Origin: Ruania albidiflava DSM 18029
Lineage (GTDB): Bacteria > Actinomycetota > Actinomycetes > Actinomycetales > Beutenbergiaceae
Assembly: GCF_000421225.1 (NCBI RefSeq)
Contig: NZ_ATWL01000002.1
Span: 1-64,000, forward strand
Direction: 5' to 3'
DNA: 64,000 nucleotides
The notes under the pieces are model-generated. The model was not told the DNA's origin. It was given only the letters and a program-made list of their open reading frames with translations, and searched no databases. Numbering within the stretch: position 1 is the first letter of the stretch; each line of letters starts with the position of its first letter. Shown in pieces: positions 1 through 8,699 of the stretch. The translations under genes and the position numbers were made by a program.

Positions 1-1
1 G

Positions 2-346
2 GCCACCTGGAGTGTGTATCAGAAGGTCGTCGCCGCCTACCGGTGCGGCTCCAAGCCCGCCGGCAAGCAGATGCTGACAGAGGTGATCGACTCGCTGCGG
101 CGCGGGGTCCCGGCCAAGCTGGTCGAGCTGAAGAAGCTGGGCCGGACGCTGAATCGCCGGGCGGTCGACATCCTGGCCTACTTCGACCGCCCCGGCACCT
201 CCAATGGGCCCACTGAGGCGATCAACGGCCGGCTCGAGCATCTGCGCGGCACCGCTCTGGGGTTCCGGAACCTGACCAACTACATCACCCGCGCCCTGCT
301 GGACACTGGAGGATTCAGGCCCTTGCTACACCCTCATCTGCGATGA
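2..346 (+). CDS. ISL3-family transposase, C-terminal part (cut by window start)
   Basis: The reading frame is open from base 2, so the gene begins outside the window; only about the last 114 residues are present. The visible part carries the typical end of an ISL3-type DDE transposase: a helical stretch, then SNGPTEAINGRLEHLRGTA, where the Glu of TEA/INGR is the expected last catalytic acidic residue, followed by GFRNLTNYITRALL. The stop lies inside what looks like the element's right terminal repeat. It sits tail to tail with the ABC-F gene. Whether the element is intact cannot be judged from this window. Confidence 0.85.
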   Translation, partial: ATWSVYQKVVAAYRCGSKPAGKQMLTEVIDSLRRGVPAKLVELKKLGRTLNRRAVDILAYFDRPGTSNGPTEAINGRLEHLRGTALGFRNLTNYITRALLDTGGFRPLLHPHLR

Positions 347-350
347 GCCC
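329..350 (+). repeat. Probable right terminal inverted repeat of the ISL3-like element
   Basis: The sequence ACCCTCATCTGCGATGAGCC at the transposase end resembles the GGCTC...GCAGA-type termini common in ISL3 elements when read on the other strand. It overlaps the transposase stop codon. The left repeat is outside the window, so the exact border is not established. Confidence 0.5.
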
Positions 351-474
351 GTTTACCGTTGGCCCACCGGCGCACGGTAGTCGAGAACAACCCCTGCTGG
401 GAGCACAGTCGCCAGATGCGCCGGTCATCGTCGGTGGCAGGCGCGACACCATGTCCGGGTCGAGGTCTCGCCCA

Positions 475-2292
475 TCAGCTGATCGACTCAGACGCTTCCA
501 GCCACTGCTCCTCCAGGTCGGCCACCTCGGCTTCCAGTGCGCGCAGCGTCTCGGTGTGTGCCTGCAGCCCGGTGTAGTCGCTCTGGTCGTGCGCGGCGAG
601 CAGCTCGTGCTGGGCGGCGATCTGCCCGGCGAGCTTGTCGAGCCGGCGCTCGATCGAGGCGAGCTGTTTCTGCGCCGCGCGCAGCTCGGCTCCGGTGAGC
701 CCGCCCGCGCCCGCCGACCCAGCGCCTGAGGCGGGCTGGGCAGGCGGCCCCTGACCAGGGTGGGAGTCGGCACCGCCCGGGGCTGCGCCGTCGTCGGCCC
801 GGAGCCGGAGGTACTCCGCCACCCCGCCGGGCACGTGCCGCAGCTCGCCGTCGAGGATGGCGTATTGCTGGTCGGTGACCCGCTCGAGCAGGTAGCGGTC
901 GTGGGAGACGACGACCAGCGTGCCCGGCCAGGAGTCCAGCAGGTCCTCCATCGCGGTGAGCATGTCGGTGTCCACATCGTTGGTGGGCTCGTCCAGGATG
1001 AGCACGTTCGGCTCAGAGAGCAGCACCAGCAGCAGCTGCAGCCGGCGCCGCTGCCCACCGGAGAGGTCGGCCACCCGGGCGGACAGGTGCGCGCGGGAGA
1101 AGCCGAGCCGCTCCAGCAGCTGGGCGGGGGTGAGGTCCTTGCCGTCGACGGCGAAGGTCGCCTTGGTCCGAGCCAGCACCTCCCGCACCCGGTCGGCGGC
1201 GATCTCCGCCAGCTCGCGGAACTGCTGGTCCAGGATCGCCACCCGCACGGTCTTGCCGTGCTTCACCCGGCCGCTGCTGGGCGCCAGCGTGCCGGCGACC
1301 AGGCCGAGCAGCGTGGACTTGCCGACCCCGTTCGCCCCGAGGATGCCGGTGCGCTCACCGGGGCCGATCCGCCAGGTGACCTCTCGCAGCACCTCCTGCG
1401 CCCCGTAGCAGACCCAGACGTCCTCCAGGTCCACCACGTCCTTGCCGAGCCGGGCGGTGGCCAGCCGGGTCAGCTCCAGCCGGTTGCGCACCTCGGGCAC
1501 ATCGGCGATCAGCGCGTTCGCCGCGTCGATGCGGAACTTCGGCTTGGACGTGCGGGCCGGGGCGCCGCGGCGCAGCCAGGCCAGCTCCTTGCGCATCAGG
1601 TTCTGCCGTTTGGCCTCGATGGTGGCGGCCTGCCGGTCCCGCTCTACCCGCTGCAGCACGTAGGCGGCGTACCCGCCGTCGAAAGGCTCCACGACCCGGT
1701 CGTGCACCTCCCACATCGTGGTGCACACCTCGTCCAGGAACCACCGGTCGTGGGTGATCACCAGCAGCGCACCGGTGCCTCGGGGCCAACGCCTCTTCAG
1801 GTGCTCGGCGAGCCAGGCGATGCCCTCCACGTCCAGGTGGTTGGTCGGCTCGTCCAGGGCGATCACGTCCCAGTCGGCCACCAGCAGCGCGGCCAGCGCC
1901 ACCCGGCGCCGCTGTCCGCCGCTGAGGTCGGCGATGCGGGCGTGCCACGGGATGTCCGTGACCAGGCCGGCGATCACGTCCCGGATGCGGGGGTCCCCAG
2001 CCCACTCGTGCTCGGCAGCATCCCCGACGATCGCGTGGCCGACCGTGGCCTGCTCGTCGAGGTCGTCGCTCTGGCTGAGCAGCCCGGTCCGCAACCCGCC
2101 GCGATGGGTGACCCGACCGCCGTCCGGCTCGAGCCGGCCGGCGAGCAGGTTCAGCAGCGTGGACTTTCCGTCCCCGTTGCGGCCGACGATGCCGATCCGC
2201 ATCCCGTCCTCCACCCCGAGGGTGACCGAGTCCAGCACCACACGGGTAGGGAACTCGAGGTGCAGGTTTTCAGCGCCGAGGAGATGAGCCAC
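475..2292 (-). CDS. ABC-F family ATPase (Uup-like)
   Basis: Soluble protein of 605 residues with two ABC cassettes in one chain and no membrane segment, the architecture of ABC-F proteins that act on ribosomes rather than in transport. The first cassette has Walker A GRNGDGKST near residue 38, signature LSGGQRRRVAL and Walker B ALDEPTNHLD. The second has GANGVGKST, LSGGQRRRLQL and LILDEPTNDVD. Between them lies a basic linker with RRGAPARTSKPK, the arm region. The last 70 or so residues form a charged coiled coil after a Gly/Pro/Ala-rich spacer, as in Uup. The GTG start follows TAGGAGC. It could be a ribosome-protection antibiotic resistance factor or a housekeeping Uup; the coiled-coil tail favours the latter. 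Confidence 0.85.
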   Translation of the reverse strand: MAHLLGAENLHLEFPTRVVLDSVTLGVEDGMRIGIVGRNGDGKSTLLNLLAGRLEPDGGRVTHRGGLRTGLLSQSDDLDEQATVGHAIVGDAAEHEWAGDPRIRDVIAGLVTDIPWHARIADLSGGQRRRVALAALLVADWDVIALDEPTNHLDVEGIAWLAEHLKRRWPRGTGALLVITHDRWFLDEVCTTMWEVHDRVVEPFDGGYAAYVLQRVERDRQAATIEAKRQNLMRKELAWLRRGAPARTSKPKFRIDAANALIADVPEVRNRLELTRLATARLGKDVVDLEDVWVCYGAQEVLREVTWRIGPGERTGILGANGVGKSTLLGLVAGTLAPSSGRVKHGKTVRVAILDQQFRELAEIAADRVREVLARTKATFAVDGKDLTPAQLLERLGFSRAHLSARVADLSGGQRRRLQLLLVLLSEPNVLILDEPTNDVDTDMLTAMEDLLDSWPGTLVVVSHDRYLLERVTDQQYAILDGELRHVPGGVAEYLRLRADDGAAPGGADSHPGQGPPAQPASGAGSAGAGGLTGAELRAAQKQLASIERRLDKLAGQIAAQHELLAAHDQSDYTGLQAHTETLRALEAEVADLEEQWLEASESIS

Positions 2293-2487
2293 GCTCCTAG
2301 CCTAGGTTCGCTGCAGCGGTGGCCCGGTACAACGCCATTGACCGCGGCAGCTGCGCGCGGCACACTGATCGGTGCTCATCGAAGGGGAAGACGGCCGGCT
2401 CAGGGGTGCGGGCCGCAGGGGACCCCCGGGGCCGGGGGCCAGGGTAGGCGCGCTGCGGAGCCGGTCGCACGATCGAAGGACTTAGCC

Positions 2488-2943
2488 ATGACCGAAGCAC
2501 CTCTGTACCAGCACGTCTCCGCGCCGCCGTCGGGGTACCGTCAGCTCTACGGAGCGGTCGCCGTGGTGGGTTTCGTGCTGAGCTTCACCCAGTTCTACGC
2601 GCGCGAGGTGGTGGACGGCTATCCGGAGCGGCTGACGCTGTGGACCCTGCTGGCGGACCCCAACTGGGAGGGTGTCGCCATGGCCGCGCTGCTGCTGGTG
2701 TTCAGCCTGGTGGCGGTCGCGATCTGCGGGGCGGTGCGGTCGGTGCGCACCGTCGCGGTGCCCGTGGCGGTGGTGGTGCTGTCCCTGGTCGGGGCGGTGA
2801 TGCTGATGGCCAAGATCGGCTACTCGGATCCGGCGCCGCCGTTCGACGATGGCGGCGCCATGATGGTTGCGTTGGCGTGGGGCGCAGTGCTGCTCGGTGT
2901 GGTGCACACTATCCATCTGATCGTCTGGCGCCGGCGCGGCTGA
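2488..2943 (+). CDS. Small integral membrane protein, function unknown
   Basis: Protein of 151 residues with about four hydrophobic segments, at roughly residues 20-40, 58-80, 86-106 and 122-145, and a short basic C-terminus (WRRRG). I do not recognise a family. The start chosen is the first ATG after the GC-rich spacer shared with the divergent ABC-F gene; no strong ribosome binding site is visible. It ends 13 bp from the convergent MarR gene. No partner gene nearby suggests a role. Confidence 0.65.
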   Translation: MTEAPLYQHVSAPPSGYRQLYGAVAVVGFVLSFTQFYAREVVDGYPERLTLWTLLADPNWEGVAMAALLLVFSLVAVAICGAVRSVRTVAVPVAVVVLSLVGAVMLMAKIGYSDPAPPFDDGGAMMVALAWGAVLLGVVHTIHLIVWRRRG

Positions 2944-2956
2944 GCGGCCGCAGCGG

Positions 2957-3451
2957 TCAGTGTTCGAACTGCGTGAGCAGCTGGCGCAGGATGGCCGAGA
3001 GCTCCTCGCTCTGCTCGTCATCGATGGCCGCGAGCAGCTTGGACTCCCGGCGCAGCAGGTCCTCCAGGGCTGCATCGACCGCAGCCAGCCCCTCCTCGGT
3101 GAGCCGTACCAGCACCACCCGGCGATCCTCGGGTGCGGGGGCACGGACCACCAGGCCATGGGCCACGAGCCGGTCGATCCGGTTGGTCATCGTGCCGGAG
3201 GAGACCAGCGTCTGGGTGAGCAGCCGACCCGGGGTGAGCTCGTACGGTTCACCGGCGCGGCGCAGCGCGGAGAGCACGTCGAACTCCCACACCTCCAGCC
3301 CGCGAGAGGTGAATGCCGCCCGGCGGGCCAGGTCGAGGTGCCGGGCGAGCCGGCCGATCCGGGAGAACACACCCAGCGGGGTTACGTCCAGGTCGGCACG
3401 CTCGCGCTGCCACGCCTCGACGATCCGGTCGACCTCGTCCTCAACGGTCAT
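2957..3451 (-). CDS. MarR-family transcriptional regulator
   Basis: Protein of 164 residues. The central winged helix-turn-helix is clear: WEFDVLSALRRAGEPYELTP, then the recognition helix in LVSSGTMTNRIDRLVAHGLV, followed by the wing APEDRRVVLVRLTEEG, a hallmark of MarR proteins. Flanking helices would form the dimer interface. An alternative ATG at 3472 adds seven residues (MSSNLVV); neither start has a strong ribosome binding site. It stands alone between a membrane protein gene and a TetR gene, so its target is not obvious; autoregulation or control of a neighbour is possible. Confidence 0.88.
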   Translation of the reverse strand: MTVEDEVDRIVEAWQRERADLDVTPLGVFSRIGRLARHLDLARRAAFTSRGLEVWEFDVLSALRRAGEPYELTPGRLLTQTLVSSGTMTNRIDRLVAHGLVVRAPAPEDRRVVLVRLTEEGLAAVDAALEDLLRRESKLLAAIDDEQSEELSAILRQLLTQFEH

Positions 3452-3546
3452 GACAACGAGATTACTCGACATCGAGAGACCTGCGGGTGAGGAGCCGTCG
3501 CCTGCTGGTGCGTGCGGACCGTGGCAGCCTGCGGTGAGCGCACCCA

Positions 3547-4212
3547 TCAGCGGTGGCGTGCCCGGGTGGCGGCGGGTGTCAGCCGGGGCTCGGTCTGCAG
3601 CGCCGCGAGCCCGTTCCAGGACAGGTTGACCAGGTGTGCGGCCACCTCGTCCTTCGGTGGGGTGCGGGTCTCCAGCCACCACTGCCCGGTCAGGGCGATC
3701 ATCCCGACCAGCATCTGCGCGTACATCGGGGCGGTGCCCGGGTCGAAGCCCTGCCGCTCGAACGCGCCGGCGAGCACCTGCTCCACCTGGGTGGCCACGT
3801 CGCCGATCAGGGAGGAGAACGTGCCGGTGGCCTGTGCCACCGGGGAGTCCCGCACCAGGATGCGGAAACCGTCCGTGTTCGTCTCGATGTAGTCCAGCAG
3901 CGCCAGTGCGGTGCGCTCCACGGTCACCCGCGGGTGACCGCCCTGACGCAGCGACCCGGTCAGTGCCGCCAGCAGCGTGGCCACCTCGCGGTCCACGATC
4001 ACCGCGTAGATGCCTTCCTTGCCGCCGAAGTGCTCGTAGACCACCGGCTTGGAGACCTGCGCGCGGGCAGCGATCTCCTCCACGCTGGTGCCCTCGAACC
4101 CCTTCTCCGCGAACAGCGAGCGGGCCACCTGCAACAGCTGCTCGCGTCGCTGGTGCCCGGTCATCCGCGGGCGCGGGGTGCGTTTGGCTGGCTCGGTCAC
4201 GCCCTCCATCAT
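3547..4212 (-). CDS. TetR-family transcriptional regulator
   Basis: About 221 residues. The N-terminal helix-turn-helix follows the TetR pattern: RREQLLQVARSLFAEKGFEG, then TSVEEIAARAQVSKPVVYEH, then FGGKEGIY. The C-terminal ligand domain is variable, and I cannot name an inducer. Two adjacent ATG codons (4212, 4209) are candidate starts; an upstream GTG at 4233 would add a glycine-rich peptide and is less likely. It is divergent from the tRNA-Gln/glmU region and codirectional with the MarR gene 96 bp downstream. Confidence 0.88.
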   Translation of the reverse strand: MMEGVTEPAKRTPRPRMTGHQRREQLLQVARSLFAEKGFEGTSVEEIAARAQVSKPVVYEHFGGKEGIYAVIVDREVATLLAALTGSLRQGGHPRVTVERTALALLDYIETNTDGFRILVRDSPVAQATGTFSSLIGDVATQVEQVLAGAFERQGFDPGTAPMYAQMLVGMIALTGQWWLETRTPPKDEVAAHLVNLSWNGLAALQTEPRLTPAATRARHR

Positions 4213-4373
4213 GCCCTGTCCGCCAGGCACCACCGGGCAACGTCACCCAAAGTCGGTCGCCCGGTGCCCGATCTCTAGCGACATCGTTGCTCGTCGCCTG
4301 CCCTGGCGGACCGCCGGTATGCTCGATGGCGCGCCTGCGCGCGTCGCCCGGCTCCGCTGGGCCGCGTCGGCGG

Positions 4374-4445
4374 TCCGCCCTGGTGTAATGGCAGCACGCC
4401 GGCCTTTGGTGCCGTGCAGTCCGGGTTCGAATCCTGGGGGCGGAG
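4374..4445 (+). tRNA. tRNA-Gln (anticodon TTG)
   Basis: A cloverleaf can be folded: acceptor TCCGCCC pairs with GGGCGGA, the anticodon loop CTTTGGT carries TTG, and the T arm is CCGGG-TTCGAAT-CCTGG, with discriminator G. The anticodon stem has one mismatched pair at its base. CCA is not encoded directly after the discriminator (the next bases are CACCA). The gene lies about 60 bp upstream of glmU. Confidence 0.9.
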
Positions 4446-4504
4446 CACCACCGTGAGCCAGACCACGTCCGGCACCGCTGGTCGTGGCGGCTACAGTGGA
4501 CGGC

Positions 4505-6061
4505 GTGAGCCTGACGCCTCCAGCAGCAGTGATCGTTCTTGCCGCCGGCCAGGGGACGCGGATGAGGTCCGCGACCCCGAAGGTGCTGCACCGTATCGGG
4601 GGCCGCAGCCTCCTCGGGCACGTCCTGGCCACGGCGAGAGACCTGGACCCCGGACGCATCGCCGTCGTGGTCCGGCACGAACGAGACCAGGTGGCTGCGC
4701 ACGCCCAGGCGCTGGAACCCGCAGCGCTGATCGCCGACCAGGACGAGGTACCCGGCACCGGTCGGGCGGTGGAGTGCGGTCTGTCCGTGCTGGATGCTGC
4801 CGCGCAGTCCGACCAGGCGGCGGCTGGCAGCGAGGCGGGCACGCTCACCGGGGTGGACGGACCGGTGGTGATCCTGGCCGGTGACGTGCCGCTGCTGGAT
4901 GCCGGCACCCTGACCGCGCTGCTGGATGCCCACCACACCGACGGCAACGCCGTCACGGTGCTCACCACGAACCTCCAGGACCCGACCGGGTACGGCCGCG
5001 TGGTGCGCGACACCGATGGTCAGGTCGCCAAGATCGTGGAGCAGAAGGACGCCACCGCGGAGGAGCTCGCCCTCACCGAGATCAACTCCTCGGTGTACGT
5101 GATGGACGCCGGCGTGCTGCGCGGAGCACTGGGCCGGCTGGACCGCGACAACGCCCAGGGCGAGGTGTACCTCACCGACGTGGTCGCCCTGGCCCGTGCC
5201 GACGGCGGTGCGGTGCGGGCGCTGGCCACCGACGAGCCGGTGCTGGTCGAAGGGGTCAACGACCGGGTGCAGCTCTCGGCGCTCGGGGCCGAGCTGAACC
5301 GCCGCCTGGTCACCGCATGGATGGAAGCCGGCGTGACCGTGGTGGACCCGGCGACCACCTGGATCGACGTAGACGTGCAGCTCGAGCAGGACGTCACCCT
5401 GCTGCCCGGCACCCAGCTGCAGGGGTGCACCCGGGTGGCCACCGGCGCGGTGGTGGGCCCGGACAGCACCCTGACCGACGTGGTGATCGGCCCGGGCGCC
5501 ACCGTCACCCGCACGCACGGGTCCGGGGCGCACATCGACGGCGGAGCCACCGTGGGCCCGTTCACGTTCCTGCGCCCGGGTACGCACCTGGGCCAGCAGG
5601 GCAAGCTGGGCGCGTTCGTGGAGGTGAAGAACTCCGAGATCGGGTCGGGGTCGAAGGTGCCGCACCTGTCCTACATCGGGGACGCCACCATCGGCGAGGA
5701 GACCAACATCGGTGCCGCCTCCGTGACCGTGAACTACGACGGGGTGCACAAGCACCGCACCGTGATCGGATCCTACGCCCGCACCGGTGCGGACAACATG
5801 TTCGTCGCTCCGGTGCAGGTCGGGGACGGCGCCTACACCGGGGCCGGCACCGTGGTCCGCCGGGACGTGCCGGCCGGGGCCCTGGGGGTCAGTGGGGGAC
5901 CACAGCGCAACATCGACGGGTGGACCGTCAGCCGCCGTCCGGGCACGCCCGCCGCCGAGGCCGCACAGCAGGCCAGCGGCGAACAGCTCTCCGCGCAGGC
6001 CCGCGGGGAGTCCTCGCGGCGGGACGCCACCGACTCCGACGCCCAGCAGGGCAAGGCCTGA
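4505..6061 (+). CDS. glmU: Bifunctional UDP-N-acetylglucosamine pyrophosphorylase / glucosamine-1-phosphate acetyltransferase
   Basis: Makes UDP-GlcNAc for peptidoglycan: acetylation of glucosamine-1-phosphate, then uridylylation. The N-terminal nucleotidyltransferase domain opens with [20 protein letters not shown], the Rossmann-like signature with the G-x-G-T-x-M loop and catalytic Arg/Lys. The C-terminal third is a left-handed beta helix of hexapeptide repeats (for example [20 protein letters not shown]) that forms the acetyltransferase trimer. A Ser/Asp/Gln-rich tail of about 40 residues follows. GTG at 4505 is chosen because the conserved core starts nine residues later; GTG at 4484 would add seven residues. 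It sits 52 bp upstream of prs, a pairing conserved in actinobacteria. Confidence 0.96.
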   Translation: MSLTPPAAVIVLAAGQGTRMRSATPKVLHRIGGRSLLGHVLATARDLDPGRIAVVVRHERDQVAAHAQALEPAALIADQDEVPGTGRAVECGLSVLDAAAQSDQAAAGSEAGTLTGVDGPVVILAGDVPLLDAGTLTALLDAHHTDGNAVTVLTTNLQDPTGYGRVVRDTDGQVAKIVEQKDATAEELALTEINSSVYVMDAGVLRGALGRLDRDNAQGEVYLTDVVALARADGGAVRALATDEPVLVEGVNDRVQLSALGAELNRRLVTAWMEAGVTVVDPATTWIDVDVQLEQDVTLLPGTQLQGCTRVATGAVVGPDSTLTDVVIGPGATVTRTHGSGAHIDGGATVGPFTFLRPGTHLGQQGKLGAFVEVKNSEIGSGSKVPHLSYIGDATIGEETNIGAASVTVNYDGVHKHRTVIGSYARTGADNMFVAPVQVGDGAYTGAGTVVRRDVPAGALGVSGGPQRNIDGWTVSRRPGTPAAEAAQQASGEQLSAQARGESSRRDATDSDAQQGKA

Positions 6062-6113
6062 CTGGCCGGCCGTGACCATGCCCCACCGTCCCCGACCCGC
6101 GTAGGAGAAGTTT

Positions 6114-7097
6114 GTGATGACCGGCATCACCAGCCACGGCGAGAAGCGCCTCGTTCTCGTCACCGGCCGGGCGCACCCTGAGCTGGCCCAGACAGTGGCC
6201 GACGAGCTGAACATCGAGGTGGTGCCCACCACCTTGTACGACTTCGCCTCCGGTGAGATCTACGTGCGGTTCGCGGAGAGCGTGCGCGGCACCGACGCGT
6301 TCGTGCTGCAGTCGCACACGGCGCCGATCAACAAGTGGATCATGGAGCAGCTGCTCATGGTCGACGCACTGAAGCGGGCCTCGGTGAAGTCGATCACCGC
6401 GGTGATGCCGTTCTACGGCTACGCCCGGCAGGACAAGAAGCACCGTGGCCGTGAGCCGATCTCCGCCCGGCTGATGGCGGACATGTTCTTCACCGCTGGT
6501 GCGGACCGGCTGATGAGCGTGGACCTGCACGCGGCCCAGACGCAGGGCTTCTTCAACGGCCCGGTGGACCACCTGTGGGCGATGCCGATCCTCACCGACT
6601 ACGTGCGCACCCGGGTGGACCTGGGTAACGCCGCCGTAGTGTCCCCGGACGCCGGCCGGATCCGGGTGGCCGAGCAGTGGGCAGCTCGCCTGGGCGGGGT
6701 GCCGTTGGCGTTCGTGCACAAGACCCGGGACATCACCCGACCGAACCAGGCCGTGGCCAACCGGGTGGTCGGTGAGGTCGCCGGCCGGGACTGCATCCTG
6801 GTGGACGACCTGATCGACACCGGCGGCACCATCACCGAGGCAGTCAAGGTGGTGATGGCCGAAGGTGCGCGCAGCGTGATCGTGGCTGCCACCCACGGGG
6901 TGCTCTCCGACCCGGCCACGCAGCGGCTGGCCGACTGCGGCGCCACCGAGGTGGTGATCACCGACACGCTGCCGATCCCGGAGGAGAAGCGGGTCGAGCC
7001 GCTCACGGTGCTGTCCATCGCACCACTGATCGCCCGCGCCATCCGGGAAGTGTTCGACGACGGCTCGGTCACCAGCCTCTTCGACGGCAACGCCTGA
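6114..7097 (+). CDS. prs: Ribose-phosphate pyrophosphokinase
   Basis: Converts ribose-5-phosphate and ATP to PRPP, the precursor of purines, pyrimidines, histidine, tryptophan and NAD. Typical class I length of 327 residues. Visible motifs are the ATP-binding YGYARQDKKHRGREPISARL, the metal-binding DLHAAQTQGFF and the PRPP-binding loop CILVDDLIDTGGTI. A good AGGAGA ribosome binding site precedes a GTG directly followed by ATG, so the start could be 6114 or 6117. It is followed by a strong hairpin at 7121-7180. Confidence 0.97.
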   Translation: MMTGITSHGEKRLVLVTGRAHPELAQTVADELNIEVVPTTLYDFASGEIYVRFAESVRGTDAFVLQSHTAPINKWIMEQLLMVDALKRASVKSITAVMPFYGYARQDKKHRGREPISARLMADMFFTAGADRLMSVDLHAAQTQGFFNGPVDHLWAMPILTDYVRTRVDLGNAAVVSPDAGRIRVAEQWAARLGGVPLAFVHKTRDITRPNQAVANRVVGEVAGRDCILVDDLIDTGGTITEAVKVVMAEGARSVIVAATHGVLSDPATQRLADCGATEVVITDTLPIPEEKRVEPLTVLSIAPLIARAIREVFDDGSVTSLFDGNA

Positions 7098-7120
7098 CCC
7101 TCCAGACCCGGTCCGACGGT

Positions 7121-7180
7121 CGCGAACGCTCCCCTCCGCGGCACCTGAACCGATCCAAGCCGCGGAGGGGAGCGTTCGCG
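7121..7180. terminator. Long perfect hairpin downstream of prs
   Basis: A 21-bp perfect inverted repeat: arms 7121-7141 and 7160-7180, with an 18-nt loop. The stem core is GAACGCTCCCCTCCGCGG. There is no T-run after it, as is common for actinobacterial hairpin terminators. It separates prs from rplY, whose own -10-like TACACT is at 7201-7206. Confidence 0.7.
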
Positions 7181-7353
7181 GGGGTGGGTCGGTTTCCGGC
7201 TACACTGGGGTGTTGCCTCGGCGAGGGAAGTCCGGCTGAGCCCGGCTCCGTGATCGACGCGGTGGAGAGTGCCTGTGCTGTGCGATCCTCTGCGTGATCG
7301 CCCGCCCTCCGCCGCAGGACCGCCCATCGCCTCGACAGTGGAGAGAGAACACC

Positions 7354-7986
7354 ATGGCTGACACCGACACCGTCCTCGCGGCCGCCCGCCGCACCGAGTT
7401 CGGCAAGGGCGCCGCCCGCCGCACCCGCCGTGACGGAAAGATCCCTGCCGTGCTCTACGGGCACGGGAACCAGCCGGTGCACCTGAGCCTGCCCGGGCAC
7501 GACACCTTCCTCGCGCTGAAGGACAACCCGAACGCGCTGCTGACCATCCAGTTCGACGGTCAGAACGAGCTCGCACTGGCCAAGGACGTGCAGCGCGACC
7601 CGGTCCGTCGCACCATCGACCACATCGACTTCATCCTGGTCCGCCGCGGTGAGAAGGTCGTGGTCGACGTCGCGGTGATCGTCGAGGGTGAGTCCGCCCC
7701 GGACACCATCCACATGCTCGAGCTGCAGAGCCTGAGCGTCCTGAGCGACGTCACGAAGATCCCCGAGTCTCTCGAGGTCTCCATCGAGGGCCTGGAGGAG
7801 GGTGCGGTCGTCCGCGCCGGCGAGGTTCCGCTGCCTGAGGGCGTGGAGCTGGAGACCGACCCGGAGTACGAGGTCGTGATCATCTCTGTGCCGCGCGCTG
7901 AAGCCGAGGAAGAGGACGAGGAAGAAGAGGCCGAGGAGACCGCGGCCGAGACCGAGGCTGAGGCTGCACCGGCGGACGAGGACTGA
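7354..7986 (+). CDS. rplY: 50S ribosomal protein L25/general stress protein Ctc
   Basis: Binds 5S rRNA in the large subunit. Length of 210 residues fits the long two-domain Ctc form. The N-terminal L25 domain is recognised by [22 protein letters not shown] and the following beta-barrel ([17 protein letters not shown]). The C-terminal domain follows from about residue 100, ending in a strongly acidic tail of Glu/Asp/Ala. The ATG at 7354 is preceded by GGAGAGAG. It probably has a 5' leader of about 140 nt from a TACACT -10 element near 7201. The gene is 14 bp upstream of pth, a common pair. Confidence 0.95.
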   Translation: MADTDTVLAAARRTEFGKGAARRTRRDGKIPAVLYGHGNQPVHLSLPGHDTFLALKDNPNALLTIQFDGQNELALAKDVQRDPVRRTIDHIDFILVRRGEKVVVDVAVIVEGESAPDTIHMLELQSLSVLSDVTKIPESLEVSIEGLEEGAVVRAGEVPLPEGVELETDPEYEVVIISVPRAEAEEEDEEEEAEETAAETEAEAAPADED

Positions 7987-8000
7987 GAGCGCTCCACCCG

Positions 8001-8603
8001 ATGAGCACTGCGCCATGGCTGGTGGTGGGGCTGGGCAACCCCGGCCCCACCTACGCCGGCAACCGGCACAACGTCGGCCAGATGGTGCTCGACGTGCTCG
8101 CCCGCGAGGTGCCCGGGGCATTCACTGCGCACAAGGCGCGGGCGGCCGTGCTGGAGGGACGGCTCGGTGTCGGCCCCGGCGGCGCGCCCGGGCCGCGGGT
8201 GGTGCTCGCCAAGCCGGCCAGCTACATGAACGTCTCCGGTCCTCCGGTGGGCGCGCTGGTGAGGTTCTACCAGGTGCCCCTGGAACGGCTGCTCGTGGTG
8301 CACGACGAGCTGGACCTGCCTGCCGAGACGTTGCGGCTCAAGCGCGGCGGCGGCGAGGGTGGGCACAACGGGCTGAAGTCCATCTCGCAGACGCTGGGCA
8401 GCCGTGACTACCTGCGACTTCGGGTCGGCATCGGACGGCCGCCGGGGCGGATGGATGCCGCTGACTACGTGCTCCGGGACTTCTCCGCCAGCGAGCGACC
8501 GGGGCTGGCGGTCACCCTGGAGGAGGCGGCCGAGGCGATCGAAGACCTGATCGCCGACGGGTTGGAGAAGACGCAGACCCGGTTGCACGCCGCGCGCAGC
8601 TGA
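8001..8603 (+). CDS. pth: Peptidyl-tRNA hydrolase
   Basis: Frees tRNA from peptidyl-tRNA released prematurely from ribosomes. Length of 200 residues is standard. Motifs are [20 protein letters not shown] with the catalytic His in [26 protein letters not shown] with the Asp partner, and [13 protein letters not shown] with the Asn that contacts the peptide. It starts 14 bp after rplY and is likely cotranscribed with it. Confidence 0.96.
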   Translation: MSTAPWLVVGLGNPGPTYAGNRHNVGQMVLDVLAREVPGAFTAHKARAAVLEGRLGVGPGGAPGPRVVLAKPASYMNVSGPPVGALVRFYQVPLERLLVVHDELDLPAETLRLKRGGGEGGHNGLKSISQTLGSRDYLRLRVGIGRPPGRMDAADYVLRDFSASERPGLAVTLEEAAEAIEDLIADGLEKTQTRLHAARS

Positions 8604-8699
8604 CCCGACCGGAGCGCTGCCCGCCGACCGCAGCCACCGACGGACGCTTCGCGGGCCAGGCTTGCCTGACCGCCCCTGTTGGCTGCTACGTTCCCTGCC

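Noticed and set aside
2957-6232. A minus-strand open frame of more than 1000 codons across marR, tetR, tRNA-Gln and glmU
   Set aside because: Its translation is a true protein only in the MarR part; the rest is low-complexity Gly/Arg/His-rich shadow of glmU and other genes, typical of high-GC third-position bias.
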